From a virus: a stretch of 24,359 nucleotides of DNA. A program made the translations under genes and the position numbers. Positions 6,587 to 14,706 of the stretch are shown here, piece by piece. Position 1 is the first letter of the stretch. Each line of letters begins with the position of its first letter. The notes beneath the pieces are model-generated. The model ran no database searches. It saw only the letters and a list, made by a program, of their open reading frames with translations, and was not told the DNA's origin. The stretch spans positions 1 through 24,359 of the IMG/VR virus record IMGVR_UViG_3300042474_001373. One strand, 5' to 3'.

Positions 6587-7092
6587 CAGTACAACAGTGA
6601 ATGGTCAATGCTTTCACATTGCCGGCTCACATCTTTGATAAAAAACACACATTTGGATTTGGGCAAATCAGTCAAAGGAGTTGTGATCAATTGATTATTT
6701 TTGACCTTGGGAAAATACCATTTGACATCATTGTAAAAATTAATCACATTGATGTTTAAGAATTCAGGTCTGAATCCTGTCAAAGGATTAATCGAAAATG
6801 CTTCAAATCCTCTGTCGCTGAGACTGGTCAAAGGAATAATCTGCAGATCATAACCGCTTTCTGGATCTCCGACGGCCACACTCCAATCCAAAGGCATGCT
6901 GATCTCATGTCCGCCTATCTCCAACACTATGGCTGGGCTTGAAAAACTTTCTATAAAGATCAAAGGCATAAAAAAGAAATCAGGATCTTTGGGATTGCTG
7001 TTGTCCAGCACACTGAAACTGATGTCTTCAGTGATTTGATCAGGCATTTTGGACAGCAAGAAAGTATTGTTGTCCACTGTTAATATTCTCAT
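6586..7092 (-). CDS. Conserved phage protein, 168 aa, unknown function
   Basis: This protein starts MRILTVDNNTFLLSKMPDQI and is predicted to be mostly beta strands with acidic loops (for example SFSVLDNSNPKDPDFFFMPLI, and IGGHEISMPLDWSVAVGDP near 59-77). It has no signal peptide, transmembrane segment or metal motif. Its ATG lies 4 bases after the UvsW stop codon, so it is very likely co-transcribed with that helicase. It may be a partner of UvsW or a general phage core protein. I do not recognise the family. Confidence 0.7.
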   Translation of the reverse strand: MRILTVDNNTFLLSKMPDQITEDISFSVLDNSNPKDPDFFFMPLIFIESFSSPAIVLEIGGHEISMPLDWSVAVGDPESGYDLQIIPLTSLSDRGFEAFSINPLTGFRPEFLNINVINFYNDVKWYFPKVKNNQLITTPLTDLPKSKCVFFIKDVSRQCESIDHSLLY

Positions 7093-7096
7093 AATT

Positions 7097-8554
7097 TTAA
7101 TTCCACTCCATTTTTTCCATTGTGAAAGGATAGTTTGCTTCTTTGTAAAACTTTTTCCTTTGGGTTAAGTGCCTTTTGGCAAATTTACAGCTGGACGTTA
7201 TGTCCCAAATCTGTACAAAGTCTTTGTCTTGCGCCTTTCTTATGCCTCTGCCAATGCTCTGTATCACTCTCACAAAGCTCTTGCCAGGTTCAATTAAAAC
7301 TAGATTAAAAATTCTGGGAATATTAATACCCACAGAAGCCACACCATAAGTGGCAATTAATACCTTATTGGTTGAATTGGATATTTGATCATATTCTTCT
7401 TTGCGCTCAGCTAGCTTCATTTCTCCCTGTATGAACACAGAATCTGGAATTAATTTTTGCAACAGTTCGCCTGCTGCTAATCTATCCACCAATATTAATG
7501 TGTTGCCTGAGTCTTTGATTCTCATCAGCATTTTAGATAAAAATTTCATGCGTGGTTCATGAGTCATTAGATATTTTAATTCTTCTTGATAATTTCTGTG
7601 CACCACTGTGTCCACCAATTGCACCACATTCACATGACACTGTGACAGCACTCCTTTGTCTTGTAGCTCTTTGGCAGATATTTGATTGATCACAGGACCA
7701 ATGCTGGCCAGTATGGCTTGAAATTCAAACTGTTCTTTGGGAATGGTGCCTGTGAGTCCCCAACGTATGGCAGCATTTCTTAAATTGTGTGTGAGTAATT
7801 TTTTTAGAACTTCTGCTTTGGCTTGATGCACTTCATCAATTATGATAGTGTTCACTCCCTCTAAAAATTCAGCCAATGTGACCACAGCATCACCATCTTG
7901 GGTTTTCTTATCCAACACATTCAATGATTGCCAAGTGCAAATGGTATGTGTGTGATTCAGTTCTTTTCTATCACCGAAATACACTCCCACATCCAATCCA
8001 CAATTGATATAATCTTCTTCTGTTTGTGTGACCAATCCTTTGTTGGGCACCACCACTATGGTTCGGCCAAATGGTTCACACAGCTTGGACAAACAAGCAG
8101 TGATAATGGTCTTGCCTGCTCCAGTGGCCACTTCTTGCAGCGATTGTGGATTTTCTAAAAAGTTATTCACAACCTCTACTTGATAATCTCTCAATTCAAT
8201 TTTTTGTCCTTCCATGATGTGTCCTTTGGGCCAAGTTTTGTCTGCAAAGAAATCTTTGTTTATCTTGTTGAATTTCAAATCAACCTTGTGTCTGTTGTCC
8301 ACAATTTCTTCAATCTCTATGCCATAGTCATTCAACAGTTGTATGATCACATCCAAATGGTTCACATAGCCATTGCCGCCCAATCCAAAGAATCCCACTT
8401 TGCCATCCCATCTGCCCAATTTATATTGTGGTAGATATCTTGCATATGGCACTGCCCATTTTAATTTGTTGGCAATCTTTCTTCTGATGTCCACATCCAG
8501 TCCATCAATTTTTACATTCACTTCGTCCTGGATTATAATTTTACATCTGCTCAT
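7097..8554 (-). CDS. uvsW: UvsW-type superfamily 2 helicase
   Basis: A 485-aa protein from ATG 8554, chosen because GGAG precedes it and it starts one base after the upstream stop; a longer frame to 8611 would overlap that gene. The N-terminal ~100 residues form the UvsW DNA-binding domain, with YLPQYKLGRWDG (40-51). Helicase motifs follow in order: Walker A ATGAGKT (143-149), DEVH (240-243), GLTGT (266-270), a YGVASVGINIPR segment (motif V region) and QSIGRGIRK (motif VI). T4 UvsW (about 500 aa) is an ATP-dependent branch-migration helicase that unwinds R-loops and D-loops and switches phage replication to recombination-dependent initiation. This fits the UvsX/UvsY/gp32 set at the other end of the window. 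Confidence 0.95.
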   Translation of the reverse strand: MSRCKIIIQDEVNVKIDGLDVDIRRKIANKLKWAVPYARYLPQYKLGRWDGKVGFFGLGGNGYVNHLDVIIQLLNDYGIEIEEIVDNRHKVDLKFNKINKDFFADKTWPKGHIMEGQKIELRDYQVEVVNNFLENPQSLQEVATGAGKTIITACLSKLCEPFGRTIVVVPNKGLVTQTEEDYINCGLDVGVYFGDRKELNHTHTICTWQSLNVLDKKTQDGDAVVTLAEFLEGVNTIIIDEVHQAKAEVLKKLLTHNLRNAAIRWGLTGTIPKEQFEFQAILASIGPVINQISAKELQDKGVLSQCHVNVVQLVDTVVHRNYQEELKYLMTHEPRMKFLSKMLMRIKDSGNTLILVDRLAAGELLQKLIPDSVFIQGEMKLAERKEEYDQISNSTNKVLIATYGVASVGINIPRIFNLVLIEPGKSFVRVIQSIGRGIRKAQDKDFVQIWDITSSCKFAKRHLTQRKKFYKEANYPFTMEKMEWN

Positions 8555-8555
8555 G

Positions 8556-9857
8556 TTATATGATCTCCATTTCGTGATGCCACATGTTCCAAGGACTTTC
8601 TTCTCGGTCATACTGTATGATCAGATCATACGGTTCAAGAAAATGCTGCACTTGATTGTGTTCTCTTTCACTCCTCACACTGATAACAGCTCTAGCTTGC
8701 CAACCGGATTTGATCAGTGGTTTGGGCACACGTTTATGATTAATATAAACTATTTTTGTGTTTTCATCAATGGAATTATTGGTACGATCTTCAGTCACAC
8801 GCTGATTAAACTCAATATTTTTTACACCTTGATTGGGCAATCTAAACATCACAGCATGTGCAGATGCAGGATACAACAATTTTAATTTGACAAATATTTC
8901 ATGATAATCATCCAATGCATTTTTTTCGTTCAACACCACCAGTAGAGGAAATCTACGCAGTGTGTGCAAGGATCTTATGACCTGATCCAATGTCCATTTC
9001 TCTCTATTGATATTCACTATGAATGAGTTCCTAGATGCAATCTTTTGACTGAGGATGTCTATACTTTTCAGAGATTCCTGCACATCGATGGGATCTAGAT
9101 GTTCCAACGCCAACGCCTTGCAACGATCTTTGTACAGATACAAATTTTCTTTGCTGGGCACACCAATGTCTTGATGTAAAAAGTTTACAAATTCTTTGGG
9201 CACATTACGTATCTCATAATCATAGATGCCAGGAATATATTGATCGGAATTTTCTTTGATTGCACAAATTTTTTCATACGCAGTGATGAGTTCAGGATCA
9301 ATGTCTTTGATTTTGCTCTGAAAACTGTGCACCAAATGATACACATATTTTTCTTCATAAGGAAAAAGATAATGATTATCGTAGTTGAGATATCTGCTGT
9401 CATAGCTGAATTTTTTCTTTATATCGTTTACCAAACGTGCATAGGACATGTTGAAAGGAAAACGTAGAATGATCACTTTGTGCTCAATGCCAAAGTTACC
9501 GCGATTGATTACTTCGTTCAATTGAGGCACGTCGCTGACTTTTTTAATTTTTATAAAGGTAGATCGATCCAACTCACGCAAAGGACCTCTCAATTGTTCC
9601 AAAGATTTAAACAGATCAATGCCTCTGTCCGCAAATTGTAAAGCGTAATTGGATAAGAGTATTTTTTTTACCACAGCCAATTGTTTGTCGGTCAATCCCA
9701 CACCTTTGAAAGTTTTGGAAGCAATGCTTTGTAATATTTTTTTATCACGCTCCAACAACTCAAAAGTAGGAGATACCAAAATTTCACTGTAGGCTGTCAT
9801 GATCTCTAAGCAGTCTTCCACTGTGTATATCATGGGTGATGTATTAGAAATTAGCAT
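8556..9857 (-). CDS. Uncharacterised 433-aa protein upstream of uvsW
   Basis: I do not recognise this family. The protein is soluble and well mixed in alpha and beta segments. Its N-terminal third includes GLTDKQLAVVKKILLSNYAL (54-73), a helix often seen in nucleic-acid enzymes. The C-terminal third has strands such as FPLLVVLNEKN and WQARAVISVRSERE that look like a Rossmann or RecA-type fold, but no Walker A is present. It is transcribed with uvsW (1-base gap) from a strong promoter whose -10 box ends 6 bases before the first ATG (9857). A second in-frame ATG at 9833 (MIYTVEDCLEIM) is possible. By position a role in repair or recombination is plausible, but nothing direct shows it. Confidence 0.75.
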   Translation of the reverse strand: MLISNTSPMIYTVEDCLEIMTAYSEILVSPTFELLERDKKILQSIASKTFKGVGLTDKQLAVVKKILLSNYALQFADRGIDLFKSLEQLRGPLRELDRSTFIKIKKVSDVPQLNEVINRGNFGIEHKVIILRFPFNMSYARLVNDIKKKFSYDSRYLNYDNHYLFPYEEKYVYHLVHSFQSKIKDIDPELITAYEKICAIKENSDQYIPGIYDYEIRNVPKEFVNFLHQDIGVPSKENLYLYKDRCKALALEHLDPIDVQESLKSIDILSQKIASRNSFIVNINREKWTLDQVIRSLHTLRRFPLLVVLNEKNALDDYHEIFVKLKLLYPASAHAVMFRLPNQGVKNIEFNQRVTEDRTNNSIDENTKIVYINHKRVPKPLIKSGWQARAVISVRSEREHNQVQHFLEPYDLIIQYDREESPWNMWHHEMEII

Positions 9858-9866
9858 ACGCTAATT
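9849..9866. promoter_or_regulatory. Inverted repeat overlapping -10 and start codon (operator-like)
   Basis: A perfect 7-base dyad, AATTAGC (9849-9855) and GCTAATT (9860-9866), separated by four bases. It overlaps the -10 box, the expected +1 and the first codons of the 433-aa gene. It could bind a dimeric repressor, or form a small 5' hairpin if the +1 lies further upstream. Confidence 0.45.
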
Positions 9867-9892
9867 ATATGCGGCGGATATTAAAAAGTCAA
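9864..9892 (-). promoter_or_regulatory. Sigma70-like promoter of the 433-aa gene / uvsW operon, predicted leaderless
   Basis: TTGACT (9887-9892), a 17-base spacer and TATAAT (9864-9869) on the minus strand, with exactly six bases to the ATG at 9857. The geometry is the same as for the primase promoter. Confidence 0.75.
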
Positions 9893-10723
9893 GCGTTTAA
9901 AAGGAATACCAGATCTGATTTCATCCACAGTCCACTCAGTGTGAGCGTAATTCACCAACCAATTTTCACGATTGGGCATGTGCGGTGATTCTATGTTTGC
10001 CAAATCTAGATTGGCCACATCATAGGCCAAACTGTCAGGACCCACAAACACAGGCACGCCTGCAATCACTGCTTGTGGTCCGGGATTGCTGCTCCAACTG
10101 ACCACTGCCCAACAGTTGTGGAAATCTAAATTAAAATCATCATAAGTGCCATCTATTTGCACAGGATTCTGGATGCTCACATCACCAAACATTTTAAAAT
10201 TGTTTCCAACAGGACAACGCGGATGCGGTCTGATCACAATGGGTCTTTGGGAATGTTTACGGATTTCCATTATGGTGTTGTGCAACCAACGTTCCAATGT
10301 GGGCATATCTCGCCACTGTTCACTCTTGTTGTGTTGAGCACAAATCAAAATGTGTGTGCCATCAGTGCGCCAAGGTTTTAATTTTAATTTTAATTTGTTG
10401 GGTCTATCGGAATCCATCTCACCTGAACCAAAATCAGCAGCACGATTGATGCCATTCAGTGCCACTTTCCAAGTGACATTTCTTTGTATGCCGCCCACTT
10501 CCAATACCAGCACATTCTTACCACGACTCCTGAATGATTGATAGATGGCGTGATTGCCTTGCATTCTACCATGCCACAACAGTGACCATATCACAGGCAC
10601 ATCCACGTCTTCCACAGTGTCATATGTCACAGTGTGACCCAGCTGTTGCAAACCGTCTGCCACATAGTAGAAAATGTCAGCACTGTTGAGTGCTCCGTTC
10701 TTTTTGAATAGACCAAATTTCAT
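9881..10723 (-). CDS. Capsule-polysaccharide-type glycosyltransferase-like protein, paralog 1
   Basis: A 280-aa protein from ATG 10723 (MKFGLFKKNGALNSADIFYY). A longer frame to 11143 is rejected because it would lie antisense across the cupin gene. The C-terminal half has IVIRPHPR (163-169) and SSNPGPQAVIAGVPVFVGPD (211-230), the RPHP plus (S/G)xxxxEA-type nucleotide-sugar-site signature seen in KpsC/KpsS-like and CDP-glycerol-transferase-like GT-B proteins. LKPWRTDGTHILICAQ aligns with LKPYRTQGNHILICLQ in the gene at 19130-20053, so the two are paralogs. It probably adds a sugar to a surface or virion glycan. A possible weak TTGATT-18-TATTTA promoter precedes it. Confidence 0.75.
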   Translation of the reverse strand: MKFGLFKKNGALNSADIFYYVADGLQQLGHTVTYDTVEDVDVPVIWSLLWHGRMQGNHAIYQSFRSRGKNVLVLEVGGIQRNVTWKVALNGINRAADFGSGEMDSDRPNKLKLKLKPWRTDGTHILICAQHNKSEQWRDMPTLERWLHNTIMEIRKHSQRPIVIRPHPRCPVGNNFKMFGDVSIQNPVQIDGTYDDFNLDFHNCWAVVSWSSNPGPQAVIAGVPVFVGPDSLAYDVANLDLANIESPHMPNRENWLVNYAHTEWTVDEIRSGIPFKRLTF

Positions 10724-10726
10724 ATG

Positions 10727-10734
10727 GATAAATA
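10727..10734 (+). promoter_or_regulatory. Late-promoter-like GATAAATA before the cupin gene
   Basis: GATAAATA on the plus strand lies 40 bases upstream of the cupin ATG (10775) and differs from T4 TATAAATA only in the first base. The same bases read on the minus strand form TATTTA, a possible -10 box (10729-10734) with TTGATT 18 bases upstream (10753-10758), 5 bases before the ATG of the gene at 10723. The site may therefore be bidirectional. Confidence 0.4.
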
Positions 10735-10774
10735 TGTGAGTATTTAATACCAAATCAACCAGAGTGAATGCATC

Positions 10775-11119
10775 ATGATAGCAGGCAAGGTGTGGGGCAA
10801 GACAGAATTGCTGGAGGCCAACGGAGTGCTGGAATTCCATCGCATTGAGGCCAAAGCCGGAGGCACGTGTTCCAAACACACTCACAAATACAAGTGGAAC
10901 GGATTCTTCGTTGAGTCTGGCAAGATGATTATCCGAGTGTGGAAGAACAATTATGATCTCATAGACGAAACAGTATTGACAGCGGGTCAGTATACCAAAG
11001 TTGCACCTGGAGAATATCATCAGTTCGAGGCAGTGGAGGACACAGTGGCCTTTGAATTGTATTGGGCTGAATTCAATCATGAAGACATTGAAAGAGAAAC
11101 CGTTGGACATAAAAAATAA
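10775..11119 (+). CDS. Single-domain cupin protein
   Basis: A 114-aa protein with both cupin motifs. Motif 1 is about residues 29-50 with His35, His37 and Glu47, and motif 2 is about 71-86 (GQYTKVAPGEYHQFEA) with Pro78, Gly79 and His82. The three histidines and the glutamate are the usual metal ligands, so it probably binds a divalent metal. Small cupins of this kind act as sugar epimerases or isomerases, or as sensors, in nucleotide-sugar pathways, which fits a place at the edge of the glycan island. The exact reaction cannot be read. Base composition is less AT-rich than the genes to its right. No strong Shine-Dalgarno site is seen. Confidence 0.8.
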   Translation: MIAGKVWGKTELLEANGVLEFHRIEAKAGGTCSKHTHKYKWNGFFVESGKMIIRVWKNNYDLIDETVLTAGQYTKVAPGEYHQFEAVEDTVAFELYWAEFNHEDIERETVGHKK

Positions 11120-11148
11120 ATCAAGTATATGATAAAAAAACATTTATA

Positions 11149-11928
11149 ATGTTCTTTCAAAATGTTAATTTTTGTCAATATTCAAAATCAAAAGAAAAAG
11201 TAATCTTTGCATGCGATGAATTATATTTTAAAAATTACGGATTTTATAATTTATTATCATGTAATAACGTTGGACACGATGTTCATATACATTTAATTAA
11301 TCCTTCTATAAAATTTTTAGATAAAATTAAAAAAATTAATTTGAATATTGATTTATCAATTACTACAGAAAATTTTTCAATTAACAATATAAATTATTAT
11401 AAATTACAAAGTTACTATTTTTGTTCTAGATATTTTATTTCTAATTTTTTATTTTCAAAAAAACTTTTAGATAAAGCATATATAACAGATGCTGATTTAA
11501 TATTTAATGAAAAAATTTTTTTTAATAATAAAATAAATTTAGGCGTTCTATATTTTCCAAATCATGACAATTATTGGAAACAATCTGGTGGTAATTTTTT
11601 ATACGTATCTAAAAATCGATCTGATTTTTTAAAAAAAATTATTGAATTATATAATAAAAAACTTCAAGAAATTAATTTTGAAAAAATTCATCAAGGAATG
11701 GAAAAATATATGAGAGGAAATATGTACGGATTAGATCAAGTTTGTATATCCTTACAAATGCTTAATGAAAACACAAACAGTGAAAACTTTTTAAATCTAA
11801 GTCAAGTAGATAATTTTATAAGTAAAACTATGCAGACAAAGATATGGAGTTTTACTGGTCCTACGAAAAAAGATCCTCAATTACAAAATATTTTATTAAA
11901 AAAATTTAAAAAATCTTTTGATGAATAA
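11149..11928 (+). CDS. GT-A-type glycosyltransferase-like protein, very AT-rich
   Basis: A 259-aa protein with VIFACDELYFKNYGFYNLLS near the N-terminus and YITDADLIF (111-119), whose Asp-Ala-Asp (114-116) fits the metal-binding DxD of GT-A enzymes. After it come GVLYFPNHDNYWKQSGGNFL and, near the end, KIWSFTGPTKK, typical of hexosyltransferases that move nucleotide sugars. The gene is dominated by AAA, AAT, TTT and TTA codons and is visibly more AT-rich than the replication genes, so it was probably acquired recently. No clear ribosome site is seen before the ATG. Acceptor and donor unknown. Confidence 0.65.
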   Translation: MFFQNVNFCQYSKSKEKVIFACDELYFKNYGFYNLLSCNNVGHDVHIHLINPSIKFLDKIKKINLNIDLSITTENFSINNINYYKLQSYYFCSRYFISNFLFSKKLLDKAYITDADLIFNEKIFFNNKINLGVLYFPNHDNYWKQSGGNFLYVSKNRSDFLKKIIELYNKKLQEINFEKIHQGMEKYMRGNMYGLDQVCISLQMLNENTNSENFLNLSQVDNFISKTMQTKIWSFTGPTKKDPQLQNILLKKFKKSFDE

Positions 11929-11936
11929 ATTGAGTA

Positions 11937-11944
11937 TATAAATA
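11937..11944 (+). promoter_or_regulatory. TATAAATA late-promoter match before the methyltransferase genes
   Basis: An exact TATAAATA in the 70-base gap between the glycosyltransferase and the first FkbM gene. The local DNA is so AT-rich that a chance match is quite possible. If real, it would drive the three methyltransferase genes as a late operon. Confidence 0.4.
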
Positions 11945-11951
11945 AAATAAA

Positions 11952-12002
11952 ATGATTGAATATTATAATATAAGCACTAACTACGTGCGGATTAAAAAAT
12001 GA
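11952..12002 (+). CDS. Possible 16-codon leader or remnant ORF
   Basis: ATG 11952 opens a frame reading MIEYYNISTNYVRIKK and stops with TGA that overlaps the next gene's ATG (ATGA, 11999-12002). It starts 7 bases after the TATAAATA element. It could be a translated leader coupling expression of the FkbM gene, the remnant of a lost gene, or chance. No ribosome site is visible. Confidence 0.25.
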   Translation: MIEYYNISTNYVRIKK

Positions 12003-12664
12003 AATTAGTGAGAAATTGGTATGTTCCAGATTATGAGGACAATACAAAAACTTTGTCAGAAGTAAATTCAGAAAATTGGCGCTGCATTATTCCTTTAGAA
12101 AAATCTTTTAATTATATAAAAAATTTTAATTCAGCTATTGATGTAGGAACGTGGATAGGTGATAGCACGTCTATTTTATGTAAAAAATTTAATAATGTGA
12201 TCGGGTTTGAAGCCAATCCTGACGTATTTGAATGTTGTAAAAAAAATTTAAGTCACTTCCAAAATTTAAAAATTTTTAATTTTGCATTGAGCAACTCAAA
12301 TGATGTAAAAACATTATTTTTAGGTAAGTCAACATTTTCAGCATGGATAAACACGTTATCAAAAGACCAATTACCAAACACACATGTTTTAGAAAAACAA
12401 ATTAATTCTAAAACTTTAGATTCATTTGATTTAAAAAACATTGATTTTATTAAGATAGATATTGATAGTCATGAAGGATATTTTTTACAAGGCAGTGAAA
12501 ATTTTTTTAAAAATAATTCTCCTGTAATATTAATAGAATATAAACCCAAAGTGTTAACAAGACAAAATATTTTGATGCCGGATCCTATTAAATTTTTAAA
12601 TAAGATTGGATATAAAATCGAAGAACAAGTTAGTAATATAGATTATGTCTTTACAAGGAATTAA
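11999..12664 (+). CDS. FkbM-family SAM-dependent methyltransferase 1
   Basis: A 221-aa protein. SAM motif I is AIDVGTWIGDS (46-56), and the acidic residue at the end of strand 2 is Glu71 in GFEANP. The FkbM signature follows: a KTLDSFDLKNIDFIKIDIDS segment leading to HEGYFLQGS, then VILIEYKP. FkbM enzymes O-methylate sugars or polyketides and are frequent in LPS and capsule clusters. The gene is very AT-rich, like its left neighbour. The next gene encodes a paralog six bases away, so they are likely co-transcribed. The methyl acceptor is probably a glycan hydroxyl (inference). Confidence 0.85.
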   Translation: MKLVRNWYVPDYEDNTKTLSEVNSENWRCIIPLEKSFNYIKNFNSAIDVGTWIGDSTSILCKKFNNVIGFEANPDVFECCKKNLSHFQNLKIFNFALSNSNDVKTLFLGKSTFSAWINTLSKDQLPNTHVLEKQINSKTLDSFDLKNIDFIKIDIDSHEGYFLQGSENFFKNNSPVILIEYKPKVLTRQNILMPDPIKFLNKIGYKIEEQVSNIDYVFTRN

Positions 12665-12670
12665 AAGTTT

Positions 12671-13309
12671 ATGAAATGGCCTTTAAAACCAACAGTATTT
12701 GATTCTAATCCTTTTGATTGGAATTGGTATGAAAAAGACTTTTTTCACAGTCCAGATGGTACAGAAGAGTTTCCCGATCATCATTGTAAACAAACTTGGA
12801 TGGTAAGTTTACCATTTATTATGTCAAAAAAAAATGCCATTGACGTTGGGTGTAGAGACGGAGAATACGCTAGATATATTCACAAAGATTTTGAACATGT
12901 TTATTGTTTTGATTACAGACAAAGAAAACGCTTTCATATGAATGTTGATCTTAAAAAAATTACTCATTTTAAATGTGCTCTTGGTGACGAACACAAAATT
13001 ATAAAAGTAAGTGGAGCAGGCAGTATTACAGCACAAAAAATTCCTTTAGATCGCTGGTACAATGAACAGTTGTACACAATAGATGAATTTAATTTTGAAA
13101 ATATTGATTATATTAAAATTGATGTTGATGGATATGAACTACCTGTATTAAAAGGCGCAATAAAAACCATAGAAAAATATAAACCCGTCTTAGTTTTAGA
13201 ACAAGAATTTGGTGAAACAGCAGCATTAAAGTTTTGTATTGAAAAGTTTCAATATAAAATAGGAGCGTGGGATCCTTTGCATCGTAATGTTGTGCTTGTG
13301 GCTCATTAA
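12671..13309 (+). CDS. FkbM-family SAM-dependent methyltransferase 2
   Basis: A 212-aa protein with motif I AIDVGCRDGEY (56-66), Asp81 at the end of strand 2 (YCFDYR), and the FkbM segment ENIDYIKIDVDGYELPVLKG followed by PVLVLEQEFG. It aligns with the preceding gene through this last region but differs in the N-terminal ~45 residues, so the two probably methylate different positions or sugars. Six bases separate the genes. Codon use is AT-rich but milder than in the first copy. Confidence 0.85.
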   Translation: MKWPLKPTVFDSNPFDWNWYEKDFFHSPDGTEEFPDHHCKQTWMVSLPFIMSKKNAIDVGCRDGEYARYIHKDFEHVYCFDYRQRKRFHMNVDLKKITHFKCALGDEHKIIKVSGAGSITAQKIPLDRWYNEQLYTIDEFNFENIDYIKIDVDGYELPVLKGAIKTIEKYKPVLVLEQEFGETAALKFCIEKFQYKIGAWDPLHRNVVLVAH

Positions 13310-13321
13310 ATAAATTAAAAT

Positions 13322-13888
13322 ATGGAAAATCTAATTTCAAAAGAATACGTTGAAAAACTAAAACAGCTACATCAATCCAATCCTAGTTTTGGTAGTAAAA
13401 ATAATATACCTGCTCTTTTAAAAAAATGTTTAGAATCACACGAAACAAAAACGGTCTTAGATTATGGATGTGGTAAAGGAAACGTAATGAATGAAATTAA
13501 AAATATTTTTTCTAATTTACAGATTCAAGGATACGATCCAGCAGTAGATGAATACAATGTTCTACCAGATAAAACTTTTAATTTAGTGTTTAGCACAGAC
13601 GTATTAGAACATGTAGAACCACAACAAATTGATTCTACTATATGCAGTCTTGCAAAACTCTCCGATAAAACTATGTATCATCTGATAGCATGCTATCCAG
13701 CAAAAAAGTTTTTACCAGATGGTAGAAACGCTCACTTGATTATAGAAAAACCTGAATATTGGCGCAACAAGTTTAAAACAATATTGGATTGGAAATTAGT
13801 GGATGAGAAAATAAATGATTACTCTTTTCAGAGCAAAAAAGGTCCTATCATAAACGTATTAACCTATGAAGTAATTTTACAAAAATAA
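13322..13888 (+). CDS. Class I SAM methyltransferase (Methyltransf_11/23-like)
   Basis: A 188-aa protein with motif I VLDYGCGKGN (45-54), the strand-2 motif GYDPAVDEY (70-78) and the post-motif FSTDVLEHVEP (90-100), a standard small-molecule methyltransferase pattern. Relatives are common in surface-polysaccharide and LPS clusters. It is the third methyltransferase in a row on the plus strand and lies in a tail-to-tail arrangement two bases from the next minus-strand gene, with no hairpin terminator visible. Substrate unknown. Confidence 0.8.
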   Translation: MENLISKEYVEKLKQLHQSNPSFGSKNNIPALLKKCLESHETKTVLDYGCGKGNVMNEIKNIFSNLQIQGYDPAVDEYNVLPDKTFNLVFSTDVLEHVEPQQIDSTICSLAKLSDKTMYHLIACYPAKKFLPDGRNAHLIIEKPEYWRNKFKTILDWKLVDEKINDYSFQSKKGPIINVLTYEVILQK

Positions 13889-13890
13889 TT

Positions 13891-14706
13891 TTAAGACCAA
13901 TATTTGGTATTTTTTCTTTTAACAATCAAATCTCTTTGTGAACTTTTGCCTACTGTTTTGCGATTGCCTTTAAGGTGATCCAAATATTCTCCCCATTCTG
14001 TATTGATTAATGGATGTCCTTCATCTTTAATAATACCTTGAGCCCAATCATTCCAACTCCATCCAGGATACTTATTTTTAACTTCCTTTCTTACTTCATC
14101 AAATACCCAGCAATCATTCCATTCTTTCATTGTGAAAATTCTAGCTGTATCATATGCGTTTTGAAATTCTTTTAAAAAAATATTTGTGATAGAATTTTTT
14201 AAATTCATAGCATATAATCCGCACTCAGTGAATTTATTTGGTCTGCCTAAAAAACACAAGTCACCACTATTGATCATACTATCTATAAAATCATGCTGTA
14301 TAGGACTGTGACAAAAAGTGTCAGCATCCATCCAAAATAGCACATCAGCATCACAGTTAACACCTGTGTGACAAACAGCATAAACTTTATGACTGAATCT
14401 AATAGCGTCCCAACGAAATCCAATGCCAGGCTGTTTGCCTCTGCGATCCGCAGGTCCTGTGGCCAATTTACCCACAGCTTTTGGATCATTTTTCCAACGC
14501 TCTTTGAATGCTGCCAATGCTGGAATGGTTGCATGTAGATCTCTTACCACAACATTTGCAGCTGATTCTTTCACTGTGCAATCTTCTGCATACACATACA
14601 GTGTGATATCTATGGGCCAGTTTTGAATGAATGATTGTATCATTCTACTGCCATACTTGTCATATCCAGATTGATTGAATGTGGTAACCACTGCTTTTTT
14701 TTGCAT
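13891..14706 (-). CDS. GT-A-type glycosyltransferase-like protein, paralog of 18420-19133
   Basis: A 271-aa protein starting MQKKAVVTTFNQSGYDKYG. The DxD motif is FWMDADTF (124-131). A later FLGRPNKFTECGLYAMNL segment and a C-terminal INTEWGEYLDHLKGNRK align with VPETGFFAINTQ and PHTELGMYLKHYKAKGSKK in the gene at 18420-19133, so they are paralogs. Its ATG shares one base with the gmd stop (TAATG), which places it in the gmd operon as the probable user, or co-worker, of the GDP-sugar made there. That functional link is an inference. Confidence 0.7.
   Translation of the reverse strand: MQKKAVVTTFNQSGYDKYGSRMIQSFIQNWPIDITLYVYAEDCTVKESAANVVVRDLHATIPALAAFKERWKNDPKAVGKLATGPADRRGKQPGIGFRWDAIRFSHKVYAVCHTGVNCDADVLFWMDADTFCHSPIQHDFIDSMINSGDLCFLGRPNKFTECGLYAMNLKNSITNIFLKEFQNAYDTARIFTMKEWNDCWVFDEVRKEVKNKYPGWSWNDWAQGIIKDEGHPLINTEWGEYLDHLKGNRKTVGKSSQRDLIVKRKNTKYWS

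Noticed and set aside
8555-8611. Longer UvsW start at 8611
   Set aside because: It overlaps the upstream gene by more than 50 bases, whereas ATG 8554 has GGAG upstream and follows that gene's stop by one base.
8373-8885. Plus-strand 170-aa frame
   Set aside because: It lies opposite uvsW and the 433-aa gene, with no domain or ribosome site.
10724-11143. 140-residue N-terminal extension of the 9881-10723 gene
   Set aside because: It runs antisense through the cupin gene, has no match to the paralog at 19130-20053, and a good start exists at 10723.
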